DNA of 28,751 nt from Candidatus Aerophobota bacterium. Its GTDB lineage: Bacteria > Aerophobota > Aerophobia > Aerophobales > B3-G15. A program made the position numbers and the translations under genes. Location of the stretch: the NCBI GenBank assembly GCA_014859225.1, contig JACUUP010000010.1, positions 1 to 28,751 of the forward strand, written 5' to 3'. The notes below the pieces were generated by a model. The model made no database searches. It worked only from the letters and a program-made list of their open reading frames with translations, and was not told the origin of the DNA. Below are positions 15,318 through 23,256 of the stretch, piece after piece; positions within the stretch are counted from its first letter, which is position 1; every line of letters begins with the position of its first letter.

Positions 15318-15635
15318 TTACTCAGGTAGTTCTATTCCCATTGCTCTTTTTACTATTTCTCTGATCCTTTCCTCAGCAGCTGCTTTTTCTTCTTTTAGCA
15401 CATCGGGAAGTATAGTGATAATGGGCAAAGGCTTGCTCTCGGTTATCTTAGATATTATGTCCATACACTCTACAGCTATAGATTCAGCAATAAAAATTAT
15501 TCCGTATTCCCCATTGGTAGAATCAAGCAGAACTTTTCTGCCTTCCCTGGAGTTTTCAACATATCTTGCCTCGCAACCTGTAGCTCTGAAAGGTAAGGAT
15601 AAGTCCTCATCTCCAATTATCAGTATTTTTAACAT
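15318..15635 (-). CDS. V-type ATP synthase subunit F
   Basis: A 105-residue protein with the small alpha/beta fold of V/A-ATPase subunit F (NtpG/AtpF), a regulatory central-stalk part. It begins MLKILIIGDEDLSLPFRATG; a GIIFIAESIA strand follows near 46-55, and a PIITILPD segment near 70-77. SD AAGGAGA precedes the ATG. Subunit C is encoded 224 bases upstream on the same strand, with an opposite-strand gene between. Subunits A, B, D, E, I and K are not in the window, so the V-ATPase genes are split in this genome or the rest is lost. Confidence 0.75.
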   Translation of the reverse strand: MLKILIIGDEDLSLPFRATGCEARYVENSREGRKVLLDSTNGEYGIIFIAESIAVECMDIISKITESKPLPIITILPDVLKEEKAAAEERIREIVKRAMGIELPE

Positions 15636-15685
15636 CTTTTCTCCTTGACTTATCTTTATATACCTTTAAAATAATCTACAAAAAA

Positions 15686-15856
15686 ATGCGCAGGAAAACA
15701 TTCAAGGATACGTGGAAAAGTTTCATAACGCGTCTAACTAATCTTGGTGGAGGAGATGCTTATCTTTGCGATAGCTGCCAGTTTGACTACAGAAGCTGTA
15801 ATAATCCGGAGCGTCCAAATGCTACTAAATGCCCGGATTATAGGTCCCGCTATTAG
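15686..15856 (+). CDS. Small Cys-rich (zinc-ribbon-like) protein of unknown function
   Basis: A 56-residue plus-strand ORF begins MRRKTFKDTWKSFI and carries LCDSCQFDYRSCNNPERPNA, then TKCPDYR. Cys28, Cys31, Cys38 and Cys49 could bind zinc. The YLCDxC ... CNNPERPNAT-x-CPDY pattern recalls short conserved hypotheticals in uncultured lineages, but I know no function. It stands alone against the minus-strand operon: divergent from V-ATPase F and tail-to-tail with V-ATPase C (two bases apart). There is no SD. TTGACT (15646) and TAAAAT (15667) could be a promoter with a short 15-base spacer and almost no leader. Confidence 0.65.
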   Translation: MRRKTFKDTWKSFITRLTNLGGGDAYLCDSCQFDYRSCNNPERPNATKCPDYRSRY

Positions 15857-15858
15857 CT

Positions 15859-16899
15859 TCAAAGCCCTATATTTTCTATCTGCGCCTCAGAGAAATTAGC
15901 TTTTTTGCTTCTAAGTATTGACCTTAACTTTTTTATTTCAGATTTTTTAAGCATGATATAGTTAACAAGAGGTTCCCTTCCAAAGGTTATATAAAATCCT
16001 TTATAGGTAAAAGAAAAAAGAGTATCCTCCAGCAATCTGTCAAGACTGAACAAACTGTGTCTTTCTTTCCACTCCTCTAATGCTCTCTGGAAAATGCGCT
16101 GATACATTGTTCCTTTCGCAAGTTCTAACAGAGAATCAAGGGACTCACCTGCAAACTTACTTATCGTATCCTTCTTTATTTTTCCTCCGTCAATTATGGA
16201 GGCTTCAAGAAGTTTATACTCCTGTTCCCTGTCCCTGCCCCAAAGTTTAATCCTCAAAAGGCTCTTGATATTTACACTATCCACAATTATACCTGTTAGC
16301 TCTTTCAGGAAATAATCTTTGAGTTTTGCAGTATCGGATAATAATTTCTGGAAATATACTCTATCAAGAAAAAGAGCAATCTCTCTTGCAGTTATTTCCC
16401 TCTCCATCATATCCATAACCTCACTGATTATTTCTTTTAAAAAAGGAGGAAGCAGAGAAACATCCCCCTTTGTTATAGCATTAAGTAAAAGAGCCGGATT
16501 CAAGGTTCCTGATGTGGATATATTCTTCACCTTATCTATTTCCTGAGGAAGTTTTTGCTGCGCATGAAGTTTAAACAGGACCTTCATATTGTGAAAATCC
16601 TGTTCCAACCAGAAAAGCTCAACCAGTTCAGGTTCAGGAGCAAAACTTCTAACTTCCAGGTAAGTTCTTCTCCATTCCTCATCCAATCCCCTTTCAAAAT
16701 CATCAGCTCCATCACATACTTTTATTGACTCTGAATAAGGATAAAAATGAGATAAATTCTGAAAACTTTCTTCAAGGTCTTTTCCCTCTTTAATTCTGGC
16801 TAAATCGGCGTCTTTAAGTAAATATTTTTCAAGTCCCCTTATCCTACCAGTTGGATAGGCATAACGGGTATCCTTGGTGCTAATTTCCAGATAGCTCAT
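15859..16899 (-). CDS. V-type ATP synthase subunit C (AC39 family)
   Basis: A 346-residue, mostly helical protein matching the AC39/subunit C family, which sits on the membrane ring and connects it to the central stalk. It has the family start YLEISTKDTRYAYPTGRIRG (3-22), a middle EPELVELFWLEQDFHNMKVL block (about 91-110) and the C-terminal GFYITFGREPLVNYIMLKKSEIKKLR. In AC39 proteins the repeated LWLxxDxxNLK-like helices pack the three-lobed fold. The ATG overlaps the stop of the upstream glycosyltransferase (ATGA, 16896-16899). The gene is separated from subunit F by an opposite-strand gene. Confidence 0.85.
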   Translation of the reverse strand: MSYLEISTKDTRYAYPTGRIRGLEKYLLKDADLARIKEGKDLEESFQNLSHFYPYSESIKVCDGADDFERGLDEEWRRTYLEVRSFAPEPELVELFWLEQDFHNMKVLFKLHAQQKLPQEIDKVKNISTSGTLNPALLLNAITKGDVSLLPPFLKEIISEVMDMMEREITAREIALFLDRVYFQKLLSDTAKLKDYFLKELTGIIVDSVNIKSLLRIKLWGRDREQEYKLLEASIIDGGKIKKDTISKFAGESLDSLLELAKGTMYQRIFQRALEEWKERHSLFSLDRLLEDTLFSFTYKGFYITFGREPLVNYIMLKKSEIKKLRSILRSKKANFSEAQIENIGL

Positions 16900-18029
16900 A
16901 TTTTAGTTCCCCTGTTTATCATCATATCCACAATTTTGTGGGCAATCTCACAAGAAGAATTAGGTCGGGCTATATTCTTAACTTTTTCTTTCCAGAGGTC
17001 CTTGCTGTAGCCGTTATCAAGAAACTTACGAATAACACAGACCACATCTTTTGCGCTATTCAGATTAAAAGCTAATCCTTTTTCTACCAGAAATTCTTTA
17101 TTTTTCCTCTCCTGCCCGGCAATTGAATCAACCACAACCATAGGAAGAGCTTTGCTTAGTGCCTCTGCTGTTGTTAGCCCTCCTGGTTTAGTAATAAGAA
17201 GATCAGAGACCTCCATCAACTCATCTATCTCTCTCACATAACCCCATACCCTGAAAGGAAAATCCAACTTGGAGGCTAAGCGGCAAAGGTTTCTCTTTAA
17301 TTTTCTATTGGTTCCAGTAACTACTATCACCTGTAAAGGTAGACAGTTATTCTGCATGGCAAGCACAATATTTTCAATAGCTCCCCATCCCTGCCCTCCT
17401 CCCATGATAAGGACAGTAAAAAGACCATCTTCAATCTGCCATTTTCTTTTTAGATAAATTCTATCTTTTTGCCGGGAAAAAAGGGGGGAAATGGGAATAC
17501 CGCTTATCTGCAGTTTGTGAGATGGAAGCATCCTTCTCAAATATTCAAATTCCGAACCATCACGAGGAAGAAAATATATATCTACGTTCTTGTAGAACCA
17601 GTAGGGATTAAGGTAAAGGTCAGTGGGGACAGCTGCCAGCAGGTAGCTAAGCTTTTTATCTTGTTTAATAGCAGAACATATAGCACAGGATAAAGTATTA
17701 GTACATACAACCACCTGCGGGTCAAAAGGCTTCATAACTTCTCTATATAAGCGGTGATAGTTCATCCTGTATAGCATATTTCTTAAAAGGTACGTTAACC
17801 AGTAAACCTCCTTGCTATCCCAGATTAAATTCCAAAACCCCGGAGCAAACCTGATAATTGTATAGTACAAACTACTAAGGGTACATCTCACAAAAGGATT
17901 CCCGTGACGAAAAAGATTCACCTCTTTCACGCTAAGCCCGGGATAATCTTCTTTAAACGCCTGTTTGATTGCCCTTGCTGCTTGCCTGTGACCTGAAACA
18001 TCAGAAATGTAAACAATAAGGATTTTCAT
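16896..18029 (-). CDS. GT28 lipid glycosyltransferase (MGDG-synthase/UgtP-like)
   Basis: A 377-residue GT-B enzyme. The N-terminal domain carries the diacylglycerol-glycosyltransferase start with VSGHRQAARAI (11-21) and PTDLYLNPYWFYKNVD near 136-151. The C-terminal domain has a GGGQGWG nucleotide loop (about 212-218) and the sugar-nucleotide motif TKPGGLTTAEALSKALP (about 285-301). Relatives transfer galactose or glucose from a UDP-sugar to diacylglycerol. MurG is more distant: its usual N-terminal glycine-rich lipid II site is absent. It lies 16 bases downstream of the acyltransferase gene, suggesting a shared role in membrane lipids. Confidence 0.75.
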   Translation of the reverse strand: MKILIVYISDVSGHRQAARAIKQAFKEDYPGLSVKEVNLFRHGNPFVRCTLSSLYYTIIRFAPGFWNLIWDSKEVYWLTYLLRNMLYRMNYHRLYREVMKPFDPQVVVCTNTLSCAICSAIKQDKKLSYLLAAVPTDLYLNPYWFYKNVDIYFLPRDGSEFEYLRRMLPSHKLQISGIPISPLFSRQKDRIYLKRKWQIEDGLFTVLIMGGGQGWGAIENIVLAMQNNCLPLQVIVVTGTNRKLKRNLCRLASKLDFPFRVWGYVREIDELMEVSDLLITKPGGLTTAEALSKALPMVVVDSIAGQERKNKEFLVEKGLAFNLNSAKDVVCVIRKFLDNGYSKDLWKEKVKNIARPNSSCEIAHKIVDMMINRGTKI

Positions 18030-18045
18030 ATTTAAATCAGATAGA

Positions 18046-18906
18046 TTAAGTAAAATTTTTTTTCTTTAAAAGTAGCCAGTGCTCAGGATAAAACCTCAGG
18101 TAATCCTCCATCACCCGAGCAAATTCCTGTGCTGCCAAGTGTATGCTCCTTTTAGCATCTACATTATAATTCAAAAAAATAGGAGGTTCCACCACCCCTT
18201 TTTGTTTCCCGCTTTTTCTATCTTTCACCATAAAAGCAGGTAAAATAACTGATTTGAATCTATAAGCTATCTCAAAGGGACCTGAGGCCAAGTGTATCTT
18301 TTTGCCGAACATTTTAACCTCTACCCCTTTTTCTGCCTCATCCACCAGAGTAGCTACGACGCTGTTAGTCTGCAGTGCTTTTATTACCTGCCTTACATAA
18401 GGAAGAGGTATAACTTTTATACCGTGCCTTTCCCGTAAACTTAAGAATAATCTGTTGATATAGGGATTTTTGTGAGGTCTTACCAAAAAGTGGATATTAT
18501 AGCCGTTTAAAGCAAGCCCTATCCCTCCCCACTCCCAATTTCCAATATGGGCAGATAAAAGGAAAACCCCATTTCCCAGCCTCAAAGCAGCATCCAGATT
18601 CTCAACCCCTACAGGAGTTACTTCTCTAAAGAATCTATTCTTGCTTATTCCTCTAAGCCAAAAAAACTCTCTTATATACTGGGCAAAATTTTGAAAAACC
18701 CTGCGTGCATACTCTTTTCTATCAGAACCTGCAAAATGTAAAGTTAAGTTAAGGTTATGTAAAACCGCCTTTTTATAAAATTTGTATCTCTTAAAAGGAA
18801 GATAAAAAAATAAATCAGCTATCCTTTTAGCTACCCACAAAGCAACCGAAGATGGTAAATAGCAGGAAAGTAACTCCCCTGTCTTATATAGAACAAAAAG
18901 CCACAA
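18046..18906 (-). CDS. LpxL/HtrB-type lipid A acyltransferase
   Basis: A 286-residue membrane-associated acyltransferase. The catalytic HX4E motif is present as His120 ... Glu125 in LLSAHIGNWEWGG, and a VDEAEKG block (about 197-203) lies in the substrate region. Enzymes of this family add secondary acyl chains to Kdo-lipid A from acyl-ACP; some relatives acylate phosphatidylinositol mannosides, so the exact acceptor is open. The start is TTG 18906, with AGGA four to five bases before. It heads the minus-strand run to the GT28 gene, with a possible promoter upstream. Confidence 0.82.
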   Translation of the reverse strand: MWLFVLYKTGELLSCYLPSSVALWVAKRIADLFFYLPFKRYKFYKKAVLHNLNLTLHFAGSDRKEYARRVFQNFAQYIREFFWLRGISKNRFFREVTPVGVENLDAALRLGNGVFLLSAHIGNWEWGGIGLALNGYNIHFLVRPHKNPYINRLFLSLRERHGIKVIPLPYVRQVIKALQTNSVVATLVDEAEKGVEVKMFGKKIHLASGPFEIAYRFKSVILPAFMVKDRKSGKQKGVVEPPIFLNYNVDAKRSIHLAAQEFARVMEDYLRFYPEHWLLLKKKNFT

Positions 18907-18946
18907 TTTATCCTGCTTTTAGGAAAAATTAGTTTTATTCACTTAT

Positions 18947-18975
18947 AAGTTACCATATCTTTTAACTTATGTCAA
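18947..18975 (-). promoter_or_regulatory. Possible promoter of the acyltransferase operon
   Basis: Minus strand: a perfect -35 TTGACA (18975..18970), then 17 bases, then TAACTT (18952..18947), a weak -10. It lies 41 bases before the TTG start of the acyltransferase gene and nine bases from the end of the hairpin element. Confidence 0.3.
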
Positions 18976-18983
18976 TTAGTACT

Positions 18984-19093
18984 CTCCAGTTTCCTGAAAA
19001 ATTTTCATAGCTGTCCTTTCCCTCGGTATTCTCCAACGGTGGCGGCTTCGTTCTACTTTTTCCTTGCTTAAGGGTTTTTTCAGGAAACTGGAG
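18984..19093. repeat. 110-bp element with 18-bp perfect terminal inverted repeats
   Basis: CTCCAGTTTCCTGAAAAA (18984-19001) is inverted perfectly at 19076-19093, with 74 bases between. The interior has no ORF of note beyond a 10-codon reading on the minus strand (MKIFQETGEY) after an AAAGGAC-type SD. The layout resembles a non-autonomous miniature transposable element. No target duplication is obvious, and neither end is followed by a T-run, so an intrinsic terminator is less likely. It fills the gap between the rhomboid stop and the acyltransferase promoter. Confidence 0.6.
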
Positions 19094-19112
19094 TCCCTCT
19101 CTTAACTAATCA

Positions 19113-19814
19113 CTACCAGTCGTAGGAGCGTCTTTTATATCTTGGGCGCTTGGCAAAAAGAAAAACAAGACCCATTCCCACGAGAAATCCTCCCACATGT
19201 GCCCACCAGGCAACTCCTCCCGTGGCAGCTCTGCCTGCTAAAAGAGAGAAAGCACCACTGAAAAGCTGGAAAATAAACCATATTGCTATAAAGAAAAATG
19301 CCGATACCTCCACAAAAGTAAAAAAGAAAAAGATGGGAAATAAAGTAACTATGCGTGAGTGAGGGAAAAGCAGCATATAAGCGCCCATTACCCCCGATAT
19401 AGCACCACTTGCCCCTACAGCAGGAACGGAAGAGGTTGAATTAAGGAAAAGATGAACAAATCCTGCTCCCAACCCACAAAGGATGTAAAATATAAGATAT
19501 TTAAAGTGTCCCATCTCATCTTCTACATTATCTCCAAAAATCCAGAGAAAAAGCATGTTCCCTAAAATATGAAACCAACCCGCATGCATGAAGATAGAGG
19601 TAAAAAATGGAAAATACAGGGTGAGAAAAGGTGCACCTTCACCAGACAGATAAAAAAATCTTTCAGGAACAAGTCCATATATATACAAAAATCTTGTCAG
19701 CTCCCATCTATCAAGAGATACTTCATAAAAGAATAGGGCAAAATTAGTCAGGATGAGAAAAATATTGACATAAGGAGTGGTTTTAGAGGGAATGCTGTCT
19801 TTAATGGGTATCAT
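19113..19814 (-). CDS. Rhomboid family intramembrane serine protease
   Basis: A 233-residue six-helix membrane protein. The catalytic dyad is Ser136 in GASGAISG (134-141) and His206 in WWAHVGGF; the oxyanion-hole region has the HxxxN motif His82 ... Asn86 in FHILGNMLFLW. Helices are visible near 15-33, 66-93, 106-126, 133-150, 160-188 and 203-220. Rhomboids cleave transmembrane substrates in or near the membrane; the substrate is unknown. It starts about 15 bases below a good promoter and has no SD. It is transcribed divergently from the AIR-synthase operon. Confidence 0.9.
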   Translation of the reverse strand: MIPIKDSIPSKTTPYVNIFLILTNFALFFYEVSLDRWELTRFLYIYGLVPERFFYLSGEGAPFLTLYFPFFTSIFMHAGWFHILGNMLFLWIFGDNVEDEMGHFKYLIFYILCGLGAGFVHLFLNSTSSVPAVGASGAISGVMGAYMLLFPHSRIVTLFPIFFFFTFVEVSAFFFIAIWFIFQLFSGAFSLLAGRAATGGVAWWAHVGGFLVGMGLVFLFAKRPRYKRRSYDW

Positions 19815-19835
19815 TAAATGAGTCTTTTTGCTTTA

Positions 19836-19864
19836 AGTATACCAATTTTCAACCCACAAGTCAA
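19836..19864 (-). promoter_or_regulatory. Promoter of the rhomboid gene
   Basis: Minus strand: TTGACT (19864..19859), 17-base spacer, TATACT (19841..19836). Both hexamers match five of six positions. The start point would be near 19829, giving a leader of about 15 bases. It pairs back-to-back with the plus-strand promoter 40 bases away. Confidence 0.6.
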
Positions 19865-19903
19865 CTTACATGCTCTTCCCAGTTTTTTAGCTGCAAGTTC
19901 CGG

Positions 19904-19932
19904 TTGACAGAAGGCTGTAAAACTTGTATAAA
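19904..19932 (+). promoter_or_regulatory. Promoter of the AIR-synthase/his/spoIID/lptFG operon
   Basis: TTGACA (19904-19909), exactly 17 bases, then TATAAA (19927-19932). This is the best sigma-70-type promoter in the window. The -10 covers the TTG at 19924 that would otherwise be a possible start for the next gene, which is why I start that gene at ATG 19969. Confidence 0.65.
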
Positions 19933-19968
19933 GTAACGAAACCTATATTTTTTAAAGGAAACCTGAAT

Positions 19969-20976
19969 ATGAACCCTAAACTTAAGTCAGGAAAAGTTGA
20001 CCCTCACATTTTGCAAAAATTTTTTTCCGCCCTACCTGAGGATAATTCAGTCATAGTAGGACCTGAAATTGGTGAAGACGCGGCAATAGTTGACATGGAT
20101 GGCAGATTTTTAGTAGTTAAAACTGACCCTATAACCTTTACCTCAAATAATCTCGGCTGGTATGTTGTAAATATCAATGCAAATGACATTGCCTGCATGG
20201 GAGGAGTTCCCCGCTGGTTTTTAGTAACTGTTTTGCTTCCACCAGAACAAGAAGAAGAGTTTCTCCATCAGTTTTTCAACCAACTCTCTCATGCCTGCAG
20301 AGAACTTGGAATAAGTCTTATCGGAGGACATTCTGAGGTTACACCAGCTGTTAGCCGACCTGTAGCTATAGGGTGTATGGTGGGAAAAATTTCGCATGAG
20401 AAAATTATAAACAACTCCAGGGCAAAATCAGGAGATGTTATTCTTCTCACCAAGGGAATTGCTATAGAAGGAACACATGTTATCTATCAGGAAAAAAGGG
20501 AGGAACTTGAAAAGGAAATCGCCCCGGATATTTTAAAAAGAATGGGGGATTTTTTAAAAAATCCAGGAATAAGCGTGGTAAAGGAGGCGACTTTAGCCAG
20601 TGCCAGTGCAGATGTCCACTGTATGCATGACCCTACGGAAGGAGGACTTTCTGCAGGACTGTGGGAAATAGCTGCTGCCTCAGGGGTTGGAATCAGAATA
20701 AAAGAAGAGAACATCCCGATTTTTGAAGAAACAAAGCTTGTGTGCGAAAAATTTAACCTTAACCCATTGAATTTTCTTGCATCAGGGGCTCTCATTATTG
20801 TAACTACACCAGAGGATGCTGAGAAGTTAATGTCTATTTATAAAGACTTAAACATAAGATGTGCAAAGATAGGAGAAGTGCTTCCAAAAGAAAAAGCAAT
20901 AAGTATAATAAAAAAAGGGGGAGATGTTTCATATATCTTTTCACCTCCAAAAGATGAGTTAAATAAGCTGTTGTAG
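19969..20976 (+). CDS. AIR-synthase (PurM/HypE) family ATP-binding protein
   Basis: A 335-residue protein of the PurM/HypE/SelD/ThiL fold, which activates oxygen or carbonyl atoms with ATP. Landmarks: an N-terminal GEDAAIVD loop, NDIACMGGVPRW in the middle, GGHSEVTP, and MHDPTEGGLSAGLWEIAAAS in the C-terminal domain. It is closest in look to HypE, but it ends DELNKLL and lacks the C-terminal PRIC-type cysteine that HypE needs for hydrogenase maturation. No hydrogenase genes are near, so I do not call it HypE. The ATG follows AAAGGAA. It is the first gene of an operon with hisA 31 bases downstream. Confidence 0.75.
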   Translation: MNPKLKSGKVDPHILQKFFSALPEDNSVIVGPEIGEDAAIVDMDGRFLVVKTDPITFTSNNLGWYVVNINANDIACMGGVPRWFLVTVLLPPEQEEEFLHQFFNQLSHACRELGISLIGGHSEVTPAVSRPVAIGCMVGKISHEKIINNSRAKSGDVILLTKGIAIEGTHVIYQEKREELEKEIAPDILKRMGDFLKNPGISVVKEATLASASADVHCMHDPTEGGLSAGLWEIAAASGVGIRIKEENIPIFEETKLVCEKFNLNPLNFLASGALIIVTTPEDAEKLMSIYKDLNIRCAKIGEVLPKEKAISIIKKGGDVSYIFSPPKDELNKLL

Positions 20977-21007
20977 TGTGAAATAAAATGGATAGGAGGA
21001 TACCACT

Positions 21008-21733
21008 TTGTTAGTTATTCCTGCCATTGATTTAAAAGGAGGAAAATGTGTTCGTCTCTGGCAGGGTATAAAAGATAAAGAGACAGTCTATTCCCACGAG
21101 CCTCTCCAGGTGGCAAAACTCTGGATAGATAAAGGGGCAAAAAGACTGCACATCGTAGACCTTGATGGAGCATTTTCAGGGATTCCTCAACACCTGCCCG
21201 TTGCAGAGAGTATAAAAAAATCATTTTCCATCACTTTGCAGTATGGAGGAGGAATACGAACTTTAAAGATACTAAAAGGGGTATTTGAGAAAGGCATAAA
21301 CTTTGCTATTATTGGAACAAAAGCTTTATCTAAAAGTTTCCTGCAAAATGCTATAGATAAATTTGGTGAGAGAATAATAATTTCTATTGATTGTAAAGAA
21401 GATAAATTAGCACTGGAGGGATGGGAAAAGGAAACTTCTATTGAAATTCAAGAGTTTGCCAGAAATGTAACCGATATAGGCATAAAAACCATTATTTTAA
21501 CTGATATAACAAGGGACGGGACGCTGAGAGGTGTAAACATAGAATTAATTGAGGATTTTTTGAAAAATGTTAACTGCAATCTTATTGTAGCAGGAGGTAT
21601 TTCCTCACTTGAGGATATTAAATGGATGAAGAAACTTGAAGATAAAAAAATAAAAGGAATAATCATAGGAAAAGCACTATACACGGGAGCCATAAAATTA
21701 GAAGAAGCCTTAAAAATAGCAGATGAAGATTGA
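21008..21733 (+). CDS. hisA: HisA, phosphoribosylformimino-AICAR isomerase
   Basis: A 241-residue (beta/alpha)8 barrel that isomerises ProFAR to PRFAR in histidine synthesis. Asp8 in [14 protein letters not shown] and Asp128 in ISIDCK are the expected catalytic pair; GGGIR (80-84) and AGGISS bind phosphates, and DITRDGT (166-172) is intact. The start is TTG 21008 behind a perfect AGGAGG (20994-20999) at eight bases. It overlaps hisI by 11 bases. hisF, usually between hisA and hisI, is absent here. Confidence 0.93.
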   Translation: MLVIPAIDLKGGKCVRLWQGIKDKETVYSHEPLQVAKLWIDKGAKRLHIVDLDGAFSGIPQHLPVAESIKKSFSITLQYGGGIRTLKILKGVFEKGINFAIIGTKALSKSFLQNAIDKFGERIIISIDCKEDKLALEGWEKETSIEIQEFARNVTDIGIKTIILTDITRDGTLRGVNIELIEDFLKNVNCNLIVAGGISSLEDIKWMKKLEDKKIKGIIIGKALYTGAIKLEEALKIADED

Positions 21734-22118
21734 GAAAATGGAAATTATTAATAGGATAAAGTTTAACACTCAAGGACTTGTTCCTGCTATCATCCAGGAG
21801 GATAAAACTAAAAAGGTATTAATGCTGGGGTGGATGAACAGAGAAGCTATTGAGAAGACAATTTTGACAAATAAAGTTCATTTCTGGAGCAGGTCAAGAG
21901 GAAAATTATGGTTAAAGGGGGAGACCTCTGGGCATTATCAAATTCTTCGCAGAATTCATATAGACTGCGATGAAGATACCCTTTTAATTAAAGTAAAACA
22001 GATAAAAGCTGCCTGTCACAAAGGTTACAGGTCCTGTTTTTTTAGAGAAATTACACCTCAAGGTTCGCTAAAAGTAGTAGAAAACAAACTATTTGACCCG
22101 GGGGAGGTTTATAAATAA
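21723..22118 (+). CDS. hisI: HisI, phosphoribosyl-AMP cyclohydrolase
   Basis: A 131-residue zinc enzyme that opens the purine ring of PR-AMP in histidine synthesis. Conserved parts: [38 protein letters not shown], the metal-binding DCDED (about 80-84) and [12 protein letters not shown] with the zinc cysteines. It lacks a HisE (pyrophosphohydrolase) domain, so hisE must lie elsewhere. The first ATG is at 21723 inside hisA; a second at 21738, five codons later and just after the hisA stop, is equally plausible. Its stop overlaps the presumed ATA start of the next gene. Confidence 0.92.
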   Translation: MKIEKMEIINRIKFNTQGLVPAIIQEDKTKKVLMLGWMNREAIEKTILTNKVHFWSRSRGKLWLKGETSGHYQILRRIHIDCDEDTLLIKVKQIKAACHKGYRSCFFREITPQGSLKVVENKLFDPGEVYK

Positions 22119-23251
22119 GAAAATGGATTTTTTGCTTAATTTTCTTGTTAGTTTTTGCTCAATTAAATCCCTGGGGGGAAAATAAACTTTACCCTGAGGC
22201 ATGTTTTGCTTATCTTCCCACCCCTCATATAAGTGTGAGAATAGCCCGGGGAGAAGACTTTTCTATCTCAGCCACCAGCTCTTATCTAATCAGGAATAAC
22301 GAAAGAAGTAGTATCCTCAGTCAACCGACACACATCAAACCTTCTCCTGAGGGTATAAGTATAAATGGCAAGATATGGGGTGAGAATATATGGATAGAGC
22401 CAACCTCTGGTTCTCTCTGCAAACTCAACGAAAGACGCTACAGAGGAGCTTTTATTATAACACAGAGGGATAAATCTATTTTAGAAGTTATAAATAGAGT
22501 TTCCCTGGAGGAGTATCTTTATGGTTTAATAAAGATGGAGATATCTCCCGGCTGGCCACTGGCTACCCTGTTAGCTCAGGCTATTGCAGCAAGAACATAC
22601 GCACTTAGAAAATTATGGGAAGAGGACTTGGTAATGAGCGACTCTATTCAACATCAGGTATATGGGGGAGTGGAGGCGGAAGACCCCCGGGGAACAATCG
22701 CCGTAGATTTAACAAGAGGGGAAATTCTTACTTACGAAGGAAAACCCATAAATGCTCTCTATCATGCCTCAAGCGGAGGATACCTAACAAGTAGCAAGGA
22801 GGTGTGGGGGGAAGATTTTCCCTATCTTCAAGCAAAAAAAGACCCGTTTTCTATTATATCGCCATATCAGGACTGGACACTAAAGCTATCAGGCTCCGAT
22901 TTAGAAAAAATGCTACAGGTAGCCGGCTTTAGTATAAAAAAAATTAAAGCGCTTACAATAATAGAAAAGGATGCATCTCGCCGGGTAAAACTTTTACTTA
23001 TCTCATCAGAGGGGAAAACGAGTTATATTTCTGGAAGGAAACTTCGTGAAATTATTGGATTTAACCTTTTGCGCAGCACTTTTTTTGAAGTGGAAAATAA
23101 AAAAGATGAATTTATATTCAGGGGACACGGGTGGGGACACGGAGTTGGTATGTCTCAGTGGGGAGCTGCAACCATGGGAAAAATGGGCTACAGTGTAGAG
23201 GAAATTCTCCAGTTTTATTACCCAGGATGTGATATATACAGGGCCTACTGA
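22115..23251 (+). CDS. SpoIID/LytB-domain protein with signal peptide, ATA start
   Basis: A SpoIID-type protein; SpoIID is a lytic transglycosylase acting on denuded glycan, and related domain proteins occur in Gram-negatives. Core motifs: [51 protein letters not shown] and [16 protein letters not shown]. The frame has no ATG/GTG/TTG before TTG 22145, yet in-frame codons from 22115 encode (I)[15 protein letters not shown], a clear signal peptide. An SD GGAGG (22103-22107) sits seven bases before ATA 22115, which overlaps the hisI stop as ATAA. A TTG 22145 start would cut the signal peptide in half. I therefore place the start at ATA, giving 378 residues. Confidence 0.82.
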   Translation: MRKWIFCLIFLLVFAQLNPWGENKLYPEACFAYLPTPHISVRIARGEDFSISATSSYLIRNNERSSILSQPTHIKPSPEGISINGKIWGENIWIEPTSGSLCKLNERRYRGAFIITQRDKSILEVINRVSLEEYLYGLIKMEISPGWPLATLLAQAIAARTYALRKLWEEDLVMSDSIQHQVYGGVEAEDPRGTIAVDLTRGEILTYEGKPINALYHASSGGYLTSSKEVWGEDFPYLQAKKDPFSIISPYQDWTLKLSGSDLEKMLQVAGFSIKKIKALTIIEKDASRRVKLLLISSEGKTSYISGRKLREIIGFNLLRSTFFEVENKKDEFIFRGHGWGHGVGMSQWGAATMGKMGYSVEEILQFYYPGCDIYRAY

Positions 23252-23256
23252 TTTCT

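Noticed and set aside
15640-15680. Minus-strand promoter for V-ATPase F (TTTTGT-N17-TATAAA)
   Set aside because: The -35 is poor; only the TATAAA is convincing, so it was not listed.
18984-19093. Hairpin element read as an intrinsic terminator for the rhomboid gene
   Set aside because: The loop is 74 bases long and no T-run follows the stem on the minus strand.
19924-19968. TTG 19924 as start of the AIR-synthase gene
   Set aside because: It lies in the predicted -10 region (19927-19932), upstream of the transcription start.
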